A model generated the notes under the pieces. It made no database searches. It was given only the letters and a program-made list of their open reading frames with translations, and was not told where the DNA came from. From assembly GCA_963729215.1 (NCBI GenBank), contig CAVSND010000016.1, positions 124,001 to 188,000 on the forward strand: a stretch of DNA of 64,000 bases, read 5' to 3'. Position 1 is the first letter of the stretch. Each line of letters begins with the position of its first letter. This document shows, piece after piece, positions 45,253 through 54,411 of this stretch. The translations under genes and the position numbers were made by a program. Source of the DNA: CAVQJU01 sp963729215. Its GTDB lineage: Bacteria > Acidobacteriota > Vicinamibacteria > Vicinamibacterales > CAVVIG01.

Positions 45253-45923
45253 TGCGCGTTCGCGAGATCCCTGGTCCGGTTGGTCCGCTCGAAGTGCTGC
45301 TGGAGGAGCCGCCGGCGACAGCGGGCGTCAACGCCGACGGCCTCGTCGAACGCGGCCAGGCAAACGGCCTGCACGCCGCGGTCGTCATCGCGCATCCGCA
45401 TCCGCAGCACGGCGGCACGATGCACACCAAAGCGATCTATCAGTCGGCGAAAGCATTTTGCCGCATCGGTTGTTCTGTGCTGCGCTTCAACTTCCGCGGC
45501 GTCGGCACGAGCGCAGGGAGCTACGCGGATGGCGTCGGCGAAATGGATGATTTCCGGGCCGCGCTCGACTTCATGCACGGACGGTATCCCGGCGTACCCC
45601 TCTGGGCGATGGGGATGTCGTTTGGCTCCTGGATCGCCCTGACCGCTGGCGCCGGCGATCCGCGTGTGTCGACGCTGGTGGGCATCGCGCCGCCGCTCGC
45701 GCGCTACGACTTCGAGGCTGTTCGCGTGAGCGACAAGCCGAAATTCTTCATCCAGGGCGAACGTGATGAACTGTGCCCCCTGAAGGAGATGCAGGCGTTC
45801 TACGCGCGCGCGGCCGATCCGAAGGAGCTGGTGGTCATCGACGCCGCCGATCATCTGTTCGACGGCAAGCTTGCCGACGTCGCCGAAGCGATCGAGGATC
45901 TCCTGGGAGACTGGCCCCGATGA
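45252..45923 (+). CDS. Alpha/beta hydrolase, COG2945-like
   Basis: A 223-residue hydrolase of the short cytoplasmic type. AVVIAHPHPQHGGTMHTKAIYQSAKAF, LRFNFRGVGTSAGSY, the nucleophile Ser123 in AMGMSFGSWIAL, the acid in QGERDELCPL and the histidine in DAADHLFDGK are all present. The family is widespread but its substrate is unknown. Its start overlaps the previous stop and its own stop overlaps the thiolase ATG, placing it firmly within the beta-oxidation operon. Confidence 0.88.
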   Translation: MRVREIPGPVGPLEVLLEEPPATAGVNADGLVERGQANGLHAAVVIAHPHPQHGGTMHTKAIYQSAKAFCRIGCSVLRFNFRGVGTSAGSYADGVGEMDDFRAALDFMHGRYPGVPLWAMGMSFGSWIALTAGAGDPRVSTLVGIAPPLARYDFEAVRVSDKPKFFIQGERDELCPLKEMQAFYARAADPKELVVIDAADHLFDGKLADVAEAIEDLLGDWPR

Positions 45924-47101
45924 ACGACGCCGTTATCGTGTCCGCGGTCCGCACGCCAGTCGGCAAGGCGCCGAACGGCACGCTCCGCGGTACGCGGCCC
46001 GACGAACTGGCCGCCACCGTCATCGCCGAAGCGATTCGAAGAGCGCCAGGTCTCAGCGCGTCTGAACTGGACGATGTGATTCTGGGATGCGCGATGCCGG
46101 AGGGCGAACAGGGGCTGAACGTGGCTCGGATTGCGAGTCTTCGAGCGGGCGTGCCCGTGTCGGCCTCCGCGGTGACGATCAACCGGTTCTGCTCCTCGGG
46201 TCTCCAGGCGATCGCATTCGCCGCCGAACGCATCATGTGCGGCTTTGCCTCGGCGATTGTCGCCGGCGGCACCGAGTCGATGAGCCTTGTGCCGATGGGC
46301 GGCAACAAGCTGTCGCCGAATCCGCGTCTGGTGGATTCTTACCCCGACGTCTATCTGAGCACGGGCCTGGTCGCCGAAAATCACGCGCGCGAGTCGGGAA
46401 TCTCCCGCGAAACTCAGGACGCGTTCGCGCTCGCCAGCCACAAGCGTGCAATAGCCGCCGCGGATGCGGGCCGCTTCGCCGAGGAACTCGTGCCCGTCAC
46501 GGCCCGGGTCGTGGACGCGAGTCCTGGAAGCGCCCGGCCGGCCACGCGGGACGTGGTGTTCGCAGCAGACGAGGGTCCGCGGAGGGACACATCGCCTGAA
46601 GCGTTGGCGTCGTTGAAGCCGGCTTTTCATGCGCTCGGGACGGTCACTGCCGGCAATTCTTCACAGACAAGCGACGGGGCCGCCGCGGTCATCGTGACGT
46701 CCGCGGCTTACGCGCGCGAGCGCGGGCTGACGCCGCTGGCGCGGTTCGTGGCCTTTGCCCACGCCGGCGTCGAGCCTGAACGCTTCGGCATTGGTCCCGT
46801 GCCGGCCGTTCAAAAGGTGCTGAAGCTCGCCGGTTTGACGCTGGACCAGATGGATCTGGTCGAGCTCAACGAGGCATTTGCCGCGCAGGTGCTGGCCTGC
46901 CTCAAGGAACTGCCGATCGATCCCGGCCGGCTGAACGTCAACGGCGGCGCGATCGCCCTCGGTCATCCGCTGGGCTGCACGGGCGCCAAGCTCACGACCA
47001 CGATTCTTCACGAAATGCGGCGCCGGAACGCCCGGTACGGACTGGTCACGATGTGCGTCGGCGGGGGGATGGGCGCCGCCGGGATCTTTGAGAGAATGTA
47101 A
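45920..47101 (+). CDS. Thiolase (acetyl-CoA acyltransferase, FadA-type)
   Basis: Cleaves 3-ketoacyl-CoA in the last step of beta-oxidation. The 393-residue protein has the acylated cysteine Cys91 in NRFCSSGLQAI, the NEAFAAQ motif, the histidine in NGGAIALGHPLGCTGAK and the second cysteine in TMCVGGGMGAAGIFE. ATG 45920 is used because it overlaps the upstream stop (ATGA) and gives the standard DAVIVSAVRTPVGK start. It is followed two bases later by the acyl-CoA dehydrogenase gene. Confidence 0.94.
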   Translation: MNDAVIVSAVRTPVGKAPNGTLRGTRPDELAATVIAEAIRRAPGLSASELDDVILGCAMPEGEQGLNVARIASLRAGVPVSASAVTINRFCSSGLQAIAFAAERIMCGFASAIVAGGTESMSLVPMGGNKLSPNPRLVDSYPDVYLSTGLVAENHARESGISRETQDAFALASHKRAIAAADAGRFAEELVPVTARVVDASPGSARPATRDVVFAADEGPRRDTSPEALASLKPAFHALGTVTAGNSSQTSDGAAAVIVTSAAYARERGLTPLARFVAFAHAGVEPERFGIGPVPAVQKVLKLAGLTLDQMDLVELNEAFAAQVLACLKELPIDPGRLNVNGGAIALGHPLGCTGAKLTTTILHEMRRRNARYGLVTMCVGGGMGAAGIFERM

Positions 47102-47103
47102 AC

Positions 47104-48882
47104 ATGCCGACGAGTGAGACCGCACAGCTTCGCGGCGGCGCCTGGCTCATCGAGCCGAGCGATCCGCACGATGTGCTGACGCCCGAGAAGCTGACCGACG
47201 AGCAGCGGCTGATCGGCGCCACGACCCAGCAGTTCGTCGAGCAGGAGGTCCTCCCGGCGCTCGACCGCCTCGAGCAGCACGACTGGTCGGTCGCGCGGCA
47301 GCTTGTCGGGCGGTGCGGGGAGCTCGGGCTGCTCGGAGTGGACGTGCCGGAGGACTACGGCGGCGTCGACCTCGACAAAGTGACATCGCTGCTCGTCAGC
47401 GAGCGGATGGCGAGCGCCGCGTCGTTTGGCGCCACGTTTGGCGGACAAACCAACCTCACGCTGCTGCCGCTGCTGCTGTTCGGCACCGAGGCGCAGAAGC
47501 GGAAGTACATTCCGAAACTGCTGACGGGCGAGCTCATCGGCGCCTACTGCCTCAGTGAGACAGGCTCCGGTTCCGACGCATTGGGCGCCAAGTCGCGTGC
47601 GTCCCGTCAGCCGGACGGCAGCTTTCTGCTCAACGGCGAGAAGATGTGGATTACCAACGGCGGCTTCGCCGACATTTTCATCGTCTTTGCCAAAATCGAC
47701 GGCGAGCAGTTCACCGCGTTCATCGTGGAACGGGCCTTCGGCGGCGTCACCAGCGGCAAGGAAGAGCACAAGATGGGCCTCCATGGTTCATCGACCACGG
47801 CCGTGATCCTCCAGGACGTGAGGGTGCCGGCTGAAAACGTGCTCGGCGAGGCCGGCAAGGGCCACAAGGTCGCCTTCAACGTCCTCAATTTCGGCCGGTT
47901 CAAGCTTGGCGGCATGTGCAGCGGCGGCGCGCGCACCGCGATTGGCGAGGCTGCGAAGTACGCGGCGGCTCGAAAACAATTCGGACAGCCGATCGCGACC
48001 TTCGGCGCGATTCGTCACAAGCTGGGCGAGATGATCGTGAGGACGTACGCCGTCGAGAGCCTGCTCTACCGAATGGCCGGCATGATCGACGCGCGCATCG
48101 CATCCACGCCTCACGATGCGAACGACGGATCCGTGTCGCTGGCCGTGCTCGAGGAATACGCCATCGAAGCGTCCATCGCCAAGGTGGCCGGCAGCGAAGT
48201 GCTCGATTACGTGCTCGACGAGAACATCCAGATTCACGGAGGAAACGGCTTCGTGAAGGACTATCCCGCCGAGCGCCACTACCGCGACGCCAGGGTGAAT
48301 CGTATTTTCGAAGGCACGAACGAGATCAACCGGCTGCTGATTCCCGGGATGCTGGCGCGCAGGGCCATCAAGGGCGACGTCGCGATCATCTCGGCCGCGA
48401 AAGCGCTGCAGGACGAACTGCTCGGCCCGCCCGAGCTGCCGTCTGGCGGCGACGGCCCGTTGTCCGACGAGCGACGGGCCGTGGACGCGTTCAAGAAAAC
48501 CGCGCTGATGGTATTCGGCCTCGCCATGCAGACGTACGGACAGAAGCTCGCCGACCAGCAGGAAGTGCTCATCAACGCCGCAGACATCATGATCGACGTC
48601 TTCAGCGCGGAAAGCGCCGTCCTGCGGGCACTGGCGCAGGGGGATCGGACGCCGCGTGCCGCGCTGCACGTGGACGCGGCACGGGTATTCGTCAACGATG
48701 CCGCGATGCGCATCGACGCCTCCGCCCGTCAGGCGCTCGCCGCCATGACGCAGGGCGATACGCTGAGGACGATGCTGGCGGCGTTGAGGCGGCTGATGAA
48801 GTTCACGCCGATCGATACCGTCACACTGCGGCGTCGCCTCGCAGATGAGGCGGTTGCGCGTGGAGGCTACATCTTTGCGTAA
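47104..48882 (+). CDS. Acyl-CoA dehydrogenase (very-long-chain-type, 592 aa)
   Basis: FAD enzyme for the first step of beta-oxidation. The core (about residues 30-430) has YCLSETGSGSDALGAKSRA, MWITNGGFADIFIVFAK, KMGLHGSSTTAVILQDVRVPAENVLGE, AARKQFGQPIATFGAIRHKL and QIHGGNGFVKDYPAERHYRDARVNRIFEGTNEINR. A C-terminal extension of about 150 residues makes it the longer VLCAD-like form. An electron-transfer flavoprotein is needed but not encoded here. It lies two bases behind thiolase in the same operon. Confidence 0.94.
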   Translation: MPTSETAQLRGGAWLIEPSDPHDVLTPEKLTDEQRLIGATTQQFVEQEVLPALDRLEQHDWSVARQLVGRCGELGLLGVDVPEDYGGVDLDKVTSLLVSERMASAASFGATFGGQTNLTLLPLLLFGTEAQKRKYIPKLLTGELIGAYCLSETGSGSDALGAKSRASRQPDGSFLLNGEKMWITNGGFADIFIVFAKIDGEQFTAFIVERAFGGVTSGKEEHKMGLHGSSTTAVILQDVRVPAENVLGEAGKGHKVAFNVLNFGRFKLGGMCSGGARTAIGEAAKYAAARKQFGQPIATFGAIRHKLGEMIVRTYAVESLLYRMAGMIDARIASTPHDANDGSVSLAVLEEYAIEASIAKVAGSEVLDYVLDENIQIHGGNGFVKDYPAERHYRDARVNRIFEGTNEINRLLIPGMLARRAIKGDVAIISAAKALQDELLGPPELPSGGDGPLSDERRAVDAFKKTALMVFGLAMQTYGQKLADQQEVLINAADIMIDVFSAESAVLRALAQGDRTPRAALHVDAARVFVNDAAMRIDASARQALAAMTQGDTLRTMLAALRRLMKFTPIDTVTLRRRLADEAVARGGYIFA

Positions 48883-49468
48883 ATGGATCGCGTGTGCGCT
48901 GGTGGCAGGAGCGGCCGCCTGCGCCAGCAGGCCGCCAGACGATTCGCGGGATTACGCGGCGAAGGTGGCGTCGGACCGGGCGGCCAAAGACGCGGCGTTT
49001 CTGGCTGCCAACGACCCCATCCCGAAATCGCGGCACGATCAATTTCTGCCGCTGGCGTACTTTCCCATCGAACCTGATTACAGCGTCCCGGCCGCGCTGA
49101 AACCGAGCAACGACCGGACGATTATCGAGATGCCGACGTCGACGGGCACCAACCGAAAAATGCGGCGCGCCGGCACGCTGGAATTCACCCTGAAGGGTCA
49201 GCCGCTCAAACTGACGGCATTGAACGAGGTCGGCGAGGATCCCAGCCACCTGTTCGTGCCGTTCAGCGATCTCACCAGCGGAACGGAGACGTACGCGGCG
49301 GGCCGCTTCATGGATCTGAACCGCAACGGTACGGGAATCTACGAGGTAGACTTCAACCGCGCCTACATTCCGTACTGCTACTACAACCCGACGTACGAAT
49401 GTCCGTATCCGCCGAAGGAAAACCGCTTGAGTATTCCCATTCGCGCCGGCGAACGGATGAAAAAGTAA
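48875..49468 (+). CDS. DUF1684-family lipoprotein
   Basis: A 197-residue protein with a short lipoprotein signal ending in an AAAC lipobox (RKWIACALVAGAAAC), so it is probably membrane-anchored. The body matches DUF1684: LPLAYFPIEPDYSVPAAL, LFVPFSDLTSGTETYAAGRFMDLNR, YEVDFNRAYIPYCYYNPTYECPYPPKENRLSIPIRAGE. The function is unknown. TTG 48875 is preferred because GGAGG lies eight bases upstream and the resulting N-terminus is a standard signal; ATG 48845 would add ten residues. It overlaps the acyl-CoA dehydrogenase 3' end by eight bases. Confidence 0.85.
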   Translation: MRKWIACALVAGAAACASRPPDDSRDYAAKVASDRAAKDAAFLAANDPIPKSRHDQFLPLAYFPIEPDYSVPAALKPSNDRTIIEMPTSTGTNRKMRRAGTLEFTLKGQPLKLTALNEVGEDPSHLFVPFSDLTSGTETYAAGRFMDLNRNGTGIYEVDFNRAYIPYCYYNPTYECPYPPKENRLSIPIRAGERMKK

Positions 49469-50149
49469 GTGCTGCGCGCCATCGTCTTCGATTTTGACGG
49501 CGTCATCGCCAACAGCGAGCCGTTGCACTTCCGGGCTTTCCGCGACGTACTTGCGGACCGCGGCGTCACGTTGACCGAGACCGATTACTACACGCGGTAC
49601 CTTGGGTTCGACGATCTGGGCGCGTTCCGGGCCATCGGCAGGGATCAGGGGCAAACCTGGACGGCGGCTCACCTTCGCTCGTTGACCGACGATAAGGCCG
49701 TCCGGATGGAAGCGCTCGAGCGGGATGCGTCGGTCCTCTTTCCCGGCGCGGTCGAAGCGATTCAGCGCACGGCCGCAGCTGTCCCGATCGCCATCGCGTC
49801 CGGCGCGCTCGGCGCAGAAATCCGGCGCGTCCTCGACGGGGCGAACCTGACGCGCCACTTCGCGGCCATCGTGGCAGCCGAGGACACGGCGGCCGGTAAA
49901 CCCGCGCCTGATCCGTATCAGCGGGCCGTGGCTCTTCTGTCGACCGCGATGAACACGGACGTGCTGGCGCCTGGCGACTGCGTGGCGATCGAGGATTCAC
50001 GCTGGGGCATTGCGTCTGCCCGCGCGGCCGGGCTTCGCGCGGTCGGCGTGACGACGAGTTACGACGCCGGCGAACTGGCCGAGGCGGACTTGATTATCGG
50101 TTCGCTCGCCGAACTCGACGTCGCGAACTTGCAGCGCCTGCTATTCTAG
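49469..50149 (+). CDS. HAD-family hydrolase, beta-phosphoglucomutase-like
   Basis: A 226-residue HAD phosphatase or mutase. Motif I is VFDFDGVIANS with Asp8 and Asp10, motif II is IAIASGALG, motif III is the lysine in AAGKPAPDPYQ, and motif IV is CVAIEDSRWGIASARAAG. A helical cap lies between motifs I and II as in phosphoglycolate phosphatase and beta-phosphoglucomutase. The substrate cannot be decided. Its GTG start abuts the DUF1684 stop with no gap. Confidence 0.9.
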   Translation: MLRAIVFDFDGVIANSEPLHFRAFRDVLADRGVTLTETDYYTRYLGFDDLGAFRAIGRDQGQTWTAAHLRSLTDDKAVRMEALERDASVLFPGAVEAIQRTAAAVPIAIASGALGAEIRRVLDGANLTRHFAAIVAAEDTAAGKPAPDPYQRAVALLSTAMNTDVLAPGDCVAIEDSRWGIASARAAGLRAVGVTTSYDAGELAEADLIIGSLAELDVANLQRLLF

Positions 50150-50185
50150 TGGCGTGTATCAACGGGCAGGCGGGCCACTGAAGCC

Positions 50186-51094
50186 GTGATCGGCGAGCAA
50201 TCGGTCCGGAATTTTACGCTCGCCGCACACAGCCCCGACCCGGAGCTCGCCAACGCGGCGCTGATGATCGCGCGTCTGGAGTATCCCGGGCTCGACGCCC
50301 GGCCGTATCTGGACCAACTCGACCGGCTCGGCCGTGAAGCGCGTCAACGGCTTGCGGAAGCGGTGGCCGCGCCGCGCGACGCACCGCCGGGAGTCGATGC
50401 GGACCGCTACGCGCGCGTGATGGCGCTGAACGACTATCTCTTCAACGATCTCCGTTTTATCGGCAACAGCACGAACTACGAAGATCCCCGCAACAGCTGC
50501 CTGAACGAGGTGCTCGACCGGCGCACGGGCATTCCGATAACGCTCGCGCTGCTGTACATCGAAGTCGCCCGCCGTGCGGGGCTCGACGTGCAGGGCGTCA
50601 ACTTTCCAGGCCACTTCCTCGTGCGCTGTCCCGCTGGCCGAAACGAACCCTACTCCGCGGATCTGATCATCGATGCCTTCCACGGAGGGGCGTTGCTGTC
50701 GGCTGACGCCTGCCAGGAGCTCCTGCGGCGGCACCAGAGCTCGCCGGACGAAGACACATTCGAATCGCGGGCATTCAGCCGCGCCACGAAGCCGCAGATT
50801 CTGTCGCGCATGCTGCTGAACCTGAAGCGCATTTACGAACGGATGCATTCATTCCCGCAGGCGCGGGATGTCACCGAGCTGCTGCTGGCCGTCGATCCCA
50901 CCTCACGGATCGAACTGCGCGACCGGGGCCTCCTCGCGTACCACGTCAAGGACTTCTCGGCGGCGCTGCGCGATCTCGAGGCGTATTTGCGATACCCGGC
51001 GCCCCTGCCGATGGACGAAGAAGAACGCCAGGAGAACGAACAGATCTGGGAGCACGTGAAGACGCTCCGCCGCCGTCTTGCGATGCTGAACTAG
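50186..51094 (+). CDS. SirB1-type transglutaminase-like protein with TPR tail
   Basis: A 302-residue protein of the COG2912 group. The transglutaminase-like SirB1 core is clear: FIGNSTNYEDPRNSCLNEVLDRRTGIPITLALLYIEVARRAGLDVQGVNFPGHFLVRC. A tetratricopeptide-like C-terminus (LLNLKRIYERMHSFPQARDVTELLLAVDPTSRIELRDRGLLAYHVKDFSAALRDLEAYL) follows. The biochemical role of the family is unknown. It starts at GTG 50186, converges with the endonuclease III-like gene and leaves 21 bases between. Confidence 0.88.
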   Translation: MIGEQSVRNFTLAAHSPDPELANAALMIARLEYPGLDARPYLDQLDRLGREARQRLAEAVAAPRDAPPGVDADRYARVMALNDYLFNDLRFIGNSTNYEDPRNSCLNEVLDRRTGIPITLALLYIEVARRAGLDVQGVNFPGHFLVRCPAGRNEPYSADLIIDAFHGGALLSADACQELLRRHQSSPDEDTFESRAFSRATKPQILSRMLLNLKRIYERMHSFPQARDVTELLLAVDPTSRIELRDRGLLAYHVKDFSAALRDLEAYLRYPAPLPMDEEERQENEQIWEHVKTLRRRLAMLN

Positions 51095-51115
51095 CCGGCC
51101 GCAGGGCGCCTCCCG

Positions 51116-51784
51116 CTACGGGTACCTTCTTTTTCCCTCGGGACATTCGTGAAGCAGCGGACAGACGCGACAGTGCGGGTCCGCTTCGGTGCACGTGGCG
51201 GCGCCGTGGTGGTTGAGATACACGAATGCGCGGCCGTAGGCGCCAGGCGTCCGGGGCAGTTCAGCGGAGACCGCGGTCCGGATGCTTCGAGCCGTCTTCG
51301 CGAAACCCGTCTGCCCGTCGCCGTATCCCAGCCGGCGCGCCACTCGGCTGACGCGGGCATCCACCGGGAACACCGGGTGTCCGGCTGTAAAGAGCAGCAT
51401 CCGATAGGCGCCACCCTCGCCCATCTGCGGCAGGCCCTTCAGCGCCCTGAACGCCGCGGGCAGCGGTCCGCGAATGACGGCTGGCAGGCTGGGCGTCCGG
51501 CGGAAGACGTCCACACCGGTTTTGAGGGCCCTGACGCGCTGCTCCAGATAGGGGCCCGCGAGCACGACGCTCTCCTCGAGCTTCTTCTGCGCGACGCGCC
51601 ACATCGCATCCGGCGTCAGCGCGCGCGCCCGCTTCAGCGCGCCCAGGGCGGCGTCGCGTTTGCGCGGCGTCGAGTGAACCGACAGCACTTCCCACACAAA
51701 CAGCGTGAAGGGATCGGCCGGCGGAAGCGGAAGGCGGCCGTAAAAGACCCTCAGCTCTCCGACCAGCCGCTCTAAGCGCGACAC
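51116..51784 (-). CDS. Endonuclease III-like HhH-GPD protein lacking the catalytic lysine
   Basis: A 222-residue DNA glycosylase-fold protein. The helix-hairpin-helix region reads LKGLPQMGEGGAYRML, where endonuclease III has LPGVGRKTA. The Schiff-base lysine is therefore replaced by Gly124. The catalytic aspartate is kept (Asp142 in FPVDARVSRVARRLGY). A complete 4Fe-4S motif CX6CX2CX5C lies at Cys198, Cys205, Cys208 and Cys214. It would be a monofunctional glycosylase like MutY or MIG-type enzymes, or a non-catalytic binder. It is the last gene of the minus-strand operon, 15 bases behind the peptidase. Confidence 0.85.
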   Translation of the reverse strand: MSRLERLVGELRVFYGRLPLPPADPFTLFVWEVLSVHSTPRKRDAALGALKRARALTPDAMWRVAQKKLEESVVLAGPYLEQRVRALKTGVDVFRRTPSLPAVIRGPLPAAFRALKGLPQMGEGGAYRMLLFTAGHPVFPVDARVSRVARRLGYGDGQTGFAKTARSIRTAVSAELPRTPGAYGRAFVYLNHHGAATCTEADPHCRVCPLLHECPEGKRRYP

Positions 51785-51799
51785 CGGCGCAGCAGACCG

Positions 51800-53173
51800 T
51801 TACCGCGCGATGCGGGAGATTTCATCATAGAGGTACGCCGACGAGATGATGCCGCCGTGGAAGTTGGCCACGTCCAGCTTTTCGTTCGGCGCGTGCGCGT
51901 TCTCGTCCGGCAGACCGACGCCGAACAGCACCGACGGCAGGCCGAGCACCTCCTGGAATGTCGAGACGACAGGGATCGAACCGCCTTCCCGCGTGAATAC
52001 CGGCGACTGCCCGAAGCCTTTCTCAATCGCCCGTCCCGCGGCCTGCACGAACGGGTTATCGAACGAGGTCATCCACGGTTTGCCGCCGTGCATCCGGGTG
52101 AACTTGAGCTCGACGGTCTTCGGCGCGGCCTTGCGCACGTAGGCCTCGAACAGATCGGCCATCTTGTCCGGGTCCTGATTCGGCACGAGACGCATGCTGA
52201 TCTTCGCCATTGCCACGGCGGGCAGCACCGTCTTCGCACCTTCGCCCGTGAACCCCGACAGCAGCCCGTTGACCTCGAGCGTCGGTCTCGCCCACGTGCG
52301 TTCGAGCGTCGTGTAATCAGTTTCTCCAAATACCTTAGGGATGCCGAAATCCTTCTTGTACTGCTTCTCGTTGAACGGCAGCTTCGCCCACGCCTCGCGC
52401 TCCGCCGGCGTCAGCGCCACCACGTCGTCGTAGAAACCCGGAATCTTGATGTGGCCGCCGCGATCCTTCATTTGCGCGATCATCTGCGCCAGCACGAATG
52501 CCGGGTTGGCCACGGCGCCGCCAAAGGATCCCGAGTGCAGGTCGGTGCTGCTGCCGCGCAGGTCGATCTGGCAGTAGACCAGGCCGCGGAGACCGTAGCA
52601 GATCGACGGAATGCCGCGGGCGAACATCGGGGAGTCGGAGATCACGACGACGTCCGCTTTGAGCGTGTCTTTGTTGGCGATGATGAAGTTGTCGAGGTTC
52701 GCGCTGCCGACCTCTTCCTCTCCCTCAAGGATGATCCGGATGTTCACCGGCAATTTGCCGTTCTGCTTGAGATGCGCCTCGATGGCCTTGAGGTGCATGA
52801 AGACCTGTCCCTTGTCGTCCGCCGATCCGCGGGCATAGATCTCGCCGTCGCGGACTGTCGCCTCGAAGGGAGGGGTCTGCCACAGGTCGAGCGGGTCAAC
52901 CGGCTGCACGTCGTAATGGCCGTAGAAGAGGATCGTCGGCGCGCCCTGGGCGCCGAGCCAGTCGCCGTAGACCACCGGGTTGCCGGGCGTGTCGATGAGC
53001 CTGACGTTCTGCATTCCGATACGGCGCATTTCGTCGGCGCACCATTCGGCGCAGCGCTTGACGTCGGCGGCGTGCTCGGGCAGCGCGCTGATGCTCGGGA
53101 TAGCCAGCAGGGCCTTCAGTTCTTCGAGGTACTTGTCCCTGTTGACGTTGATGAAGTCGATGACGTTGTTCAT
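51800..53173 (-). CDS. M20-family dipeptidase/metallopeptidase
   Basis: A 457-residue cytoplasmic zinc exopeptidase of the carnosinase-like group. Metal and catalytic residues are visible: His86 and Asp88 in FYGHYDVQP, Asp119 in ARGSADDKG, Glu152/Glu153 in LEGEEEVGS, Asp in VISDSPMF, and the late histidine in DENAHAPNE. A lid/dimerisation domain with RGSSTDLHSGSFGG lies between. It sits between the outer-membrane protein (14-base gap) and the endonuclease III-like gene in one operon. Confidence 0.92.
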   Translation of the reverse strand: MNNVIDFINVNRDKYLEELKALLAIPSISALPEHAADVKRCAEWCADEMRRIGMQNVRLIDTPGNPVVYGDWLGAQGAPTILFYGHYDVQPVDPLDLWQTPPFEATVRDGEIYARGSADDKGQVFMHLKAIEAHLKQNGKLPVNIRIILEGEEEVGSANLDNFIIANKDTLKADVVVISDSPMFARGIPSICYGLRGLVYCQIDLRGSSTDLHSGSFGGAVANPAFVLAQMIAQMKDRGGHIKIPGFYDDVVALTPAEREAWAKLPFNEKQYKKDFGIPKVFGETDYTTLERTWARPTLEVNGLLSGFTGEGAKTVLPAVAMAKISMRLVPNQDPDKMADLFEAYVRKAAPKTVELKFTRMHGGKPWMTSFDNPFVQAAGRAIEKGFGQSPVFTREGGSIPVVSTFQEVLGLPSVLFGVGLPDENAHAPNEKLDVANFHGGIISSAYLYDEISRIAR

Positions 53174-53187
53174 GCCTGTAGGCTCCC

Positions 53188-54411
53188 CTAGAAACTATAC
53201 CGAAGCGCAAGCGTCACGTGTGAGTTGCGGTTGTACTGACCGATGAAATCGTCCGGCTCGCCCCGGATCACCGCGCCGCCGAGCGTCGCCCGCCAGTGCC
53301 CGCCGCGCGCCTGCGAATACTCCACCTTCAGATACTCACCGTCCCCATTCTGGCGGACCGCCGCTTCGAACGCGACGCTCCGATTGACGTCCACCGTGTA
53401 CGACGCGCGGCCGACAATCGCGCGTGTGAGGCCGCGGTCCGGCGCGAACGTCAGCAACGCCCGGTTCTGCGTGACGTGTTCACCCGCGTAGCCGCCGACG
53501 AACGACCACTCGCCCGATTGGCGCTCGAGCTGGACGACATACAACACGTACTCGTCGGAGAGAGCTGTCGTTGAGGTGAAGTACGCCGATTCGACCTTGA
53601 TCGTGAACCAGGGCGTGGGAACCGCCGCGTCGCCGCCGTAGCTCCTGAGCGACGGGTAGCGTGGCTTGAGCGCCACCTCGCCGGCCCGAAGGGTCGGGAG
53701 CAGGTCGATGTTCGGCAGATGATTGAAGCCATTGAAGAAGGCGAACGCATACTCGAGCCGGGAACCTGCATGGCTCCAGCGGATGCCCGTTTGCGAGCCC
53801 TCCGGAAACGTCGGGTCGAGCTCGGTGAACGTGACTGGAGGACCCGGCGGCGGCACGACCCACCGCTGGTTGACCAGCGGGGTGCGGCTCGGCGTGAACC
53901 GGTCCCACACACCTTCGATCGTGTCCACGCCGAATCGGACTCCTGCCCGGATCCCCGTGACCGGCAGGAACTCGTTGTCGATCACGTTCAGGAAATCGCG
54001 CGGCGCGAACCAGTCGGTCGGCGTCACGATGTCGGTCCGGCCCCATCGGAAGAACTGCTTTCCGGCGTCCAGCGTCAGCCTCCCCTTGCTGATCGTCGCG
54101 CTCAGACGGCGGACGGACAGGGCAGGCCGCAACCGCCCACGATCCGACAGATCGACGCGCCAGCTGTCGTCAACCTGGTTGTGGGAGTTCGCACGGAGAT
54201 CTCCTCCAGCCGCGAACTGAATCCACGGAGCGGGCTTGATAACGAGCTCTTCCCGGACGAGAAGGTCGCCCGTGACGTTGACCGGATCATTGGGCGCATC
54301 CTGCGGGAAATACACGCCGATGCCTTCGGCGAACCCGCGCTGCGAAATGGTCTGCGCCGCGATCGCCTGCGGCGATGCCGCAATCAGCACAGCCGCCAGG
54401 AGTTGTTTCAC
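53188..54411 (-). CDS. Predicted outer-membrane beta-barrel protein
   Basis: A 407-residue protein with a signal peptide (MKQLLAAVLIAASPQAIAAQ). The body is alternating beta sequence with aromatic girdles and a C-terminal phenylalanine (THVTLALRYSF), the outer-membrane insertion signal. LDAGKQFFRWGRTDIVTPTDWFAPRDFLNVIDNEFLPVTGIRAG resembles DUF1302-type barrels. The function is probably transport or surface exposure. Its start overlaps the stop of the LolA-like gene by four bases, which strongly suggests a shared envelope pathway with the ABC exporter. Confidence 0.83.
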   Translation of the reverse strand: MKQLLAAVLIAASPQAIAAQTISQRGFAEGIGVYFPQDAPNDPVNVTGDLLVREELVIKPAPWIQFAAGGDLRANSHNQVDDSWRVDLSDRGRLRPALSVRRLSATISKGRLTLDAGKQFFRWGRTDIVTPTDWFAPRDFLNVIDNEFLPVTGIRAGVRFGVDTIEGVWDRFTPSRTPLVNQRWVVPPPGPPVTFTELDPTFPEGSQTGIRWSHAGSRLEYAFAFFNGFNHLPNIDLLPTLRAGEVALKPRYPSLRSYGGDAAVPTPWFTIKVESAYFTSTTALSDEYVLYVVQLERQSGEWSFVGGYAGEHVTQNRALLTFAPDRGLTRAIVGRASYTVDVNRSVAFEAAVRQNGDGEYLKVEYSQARGGHWRATLGGAVIRGEPDDFIGQYNRNSHVTLALRYSF

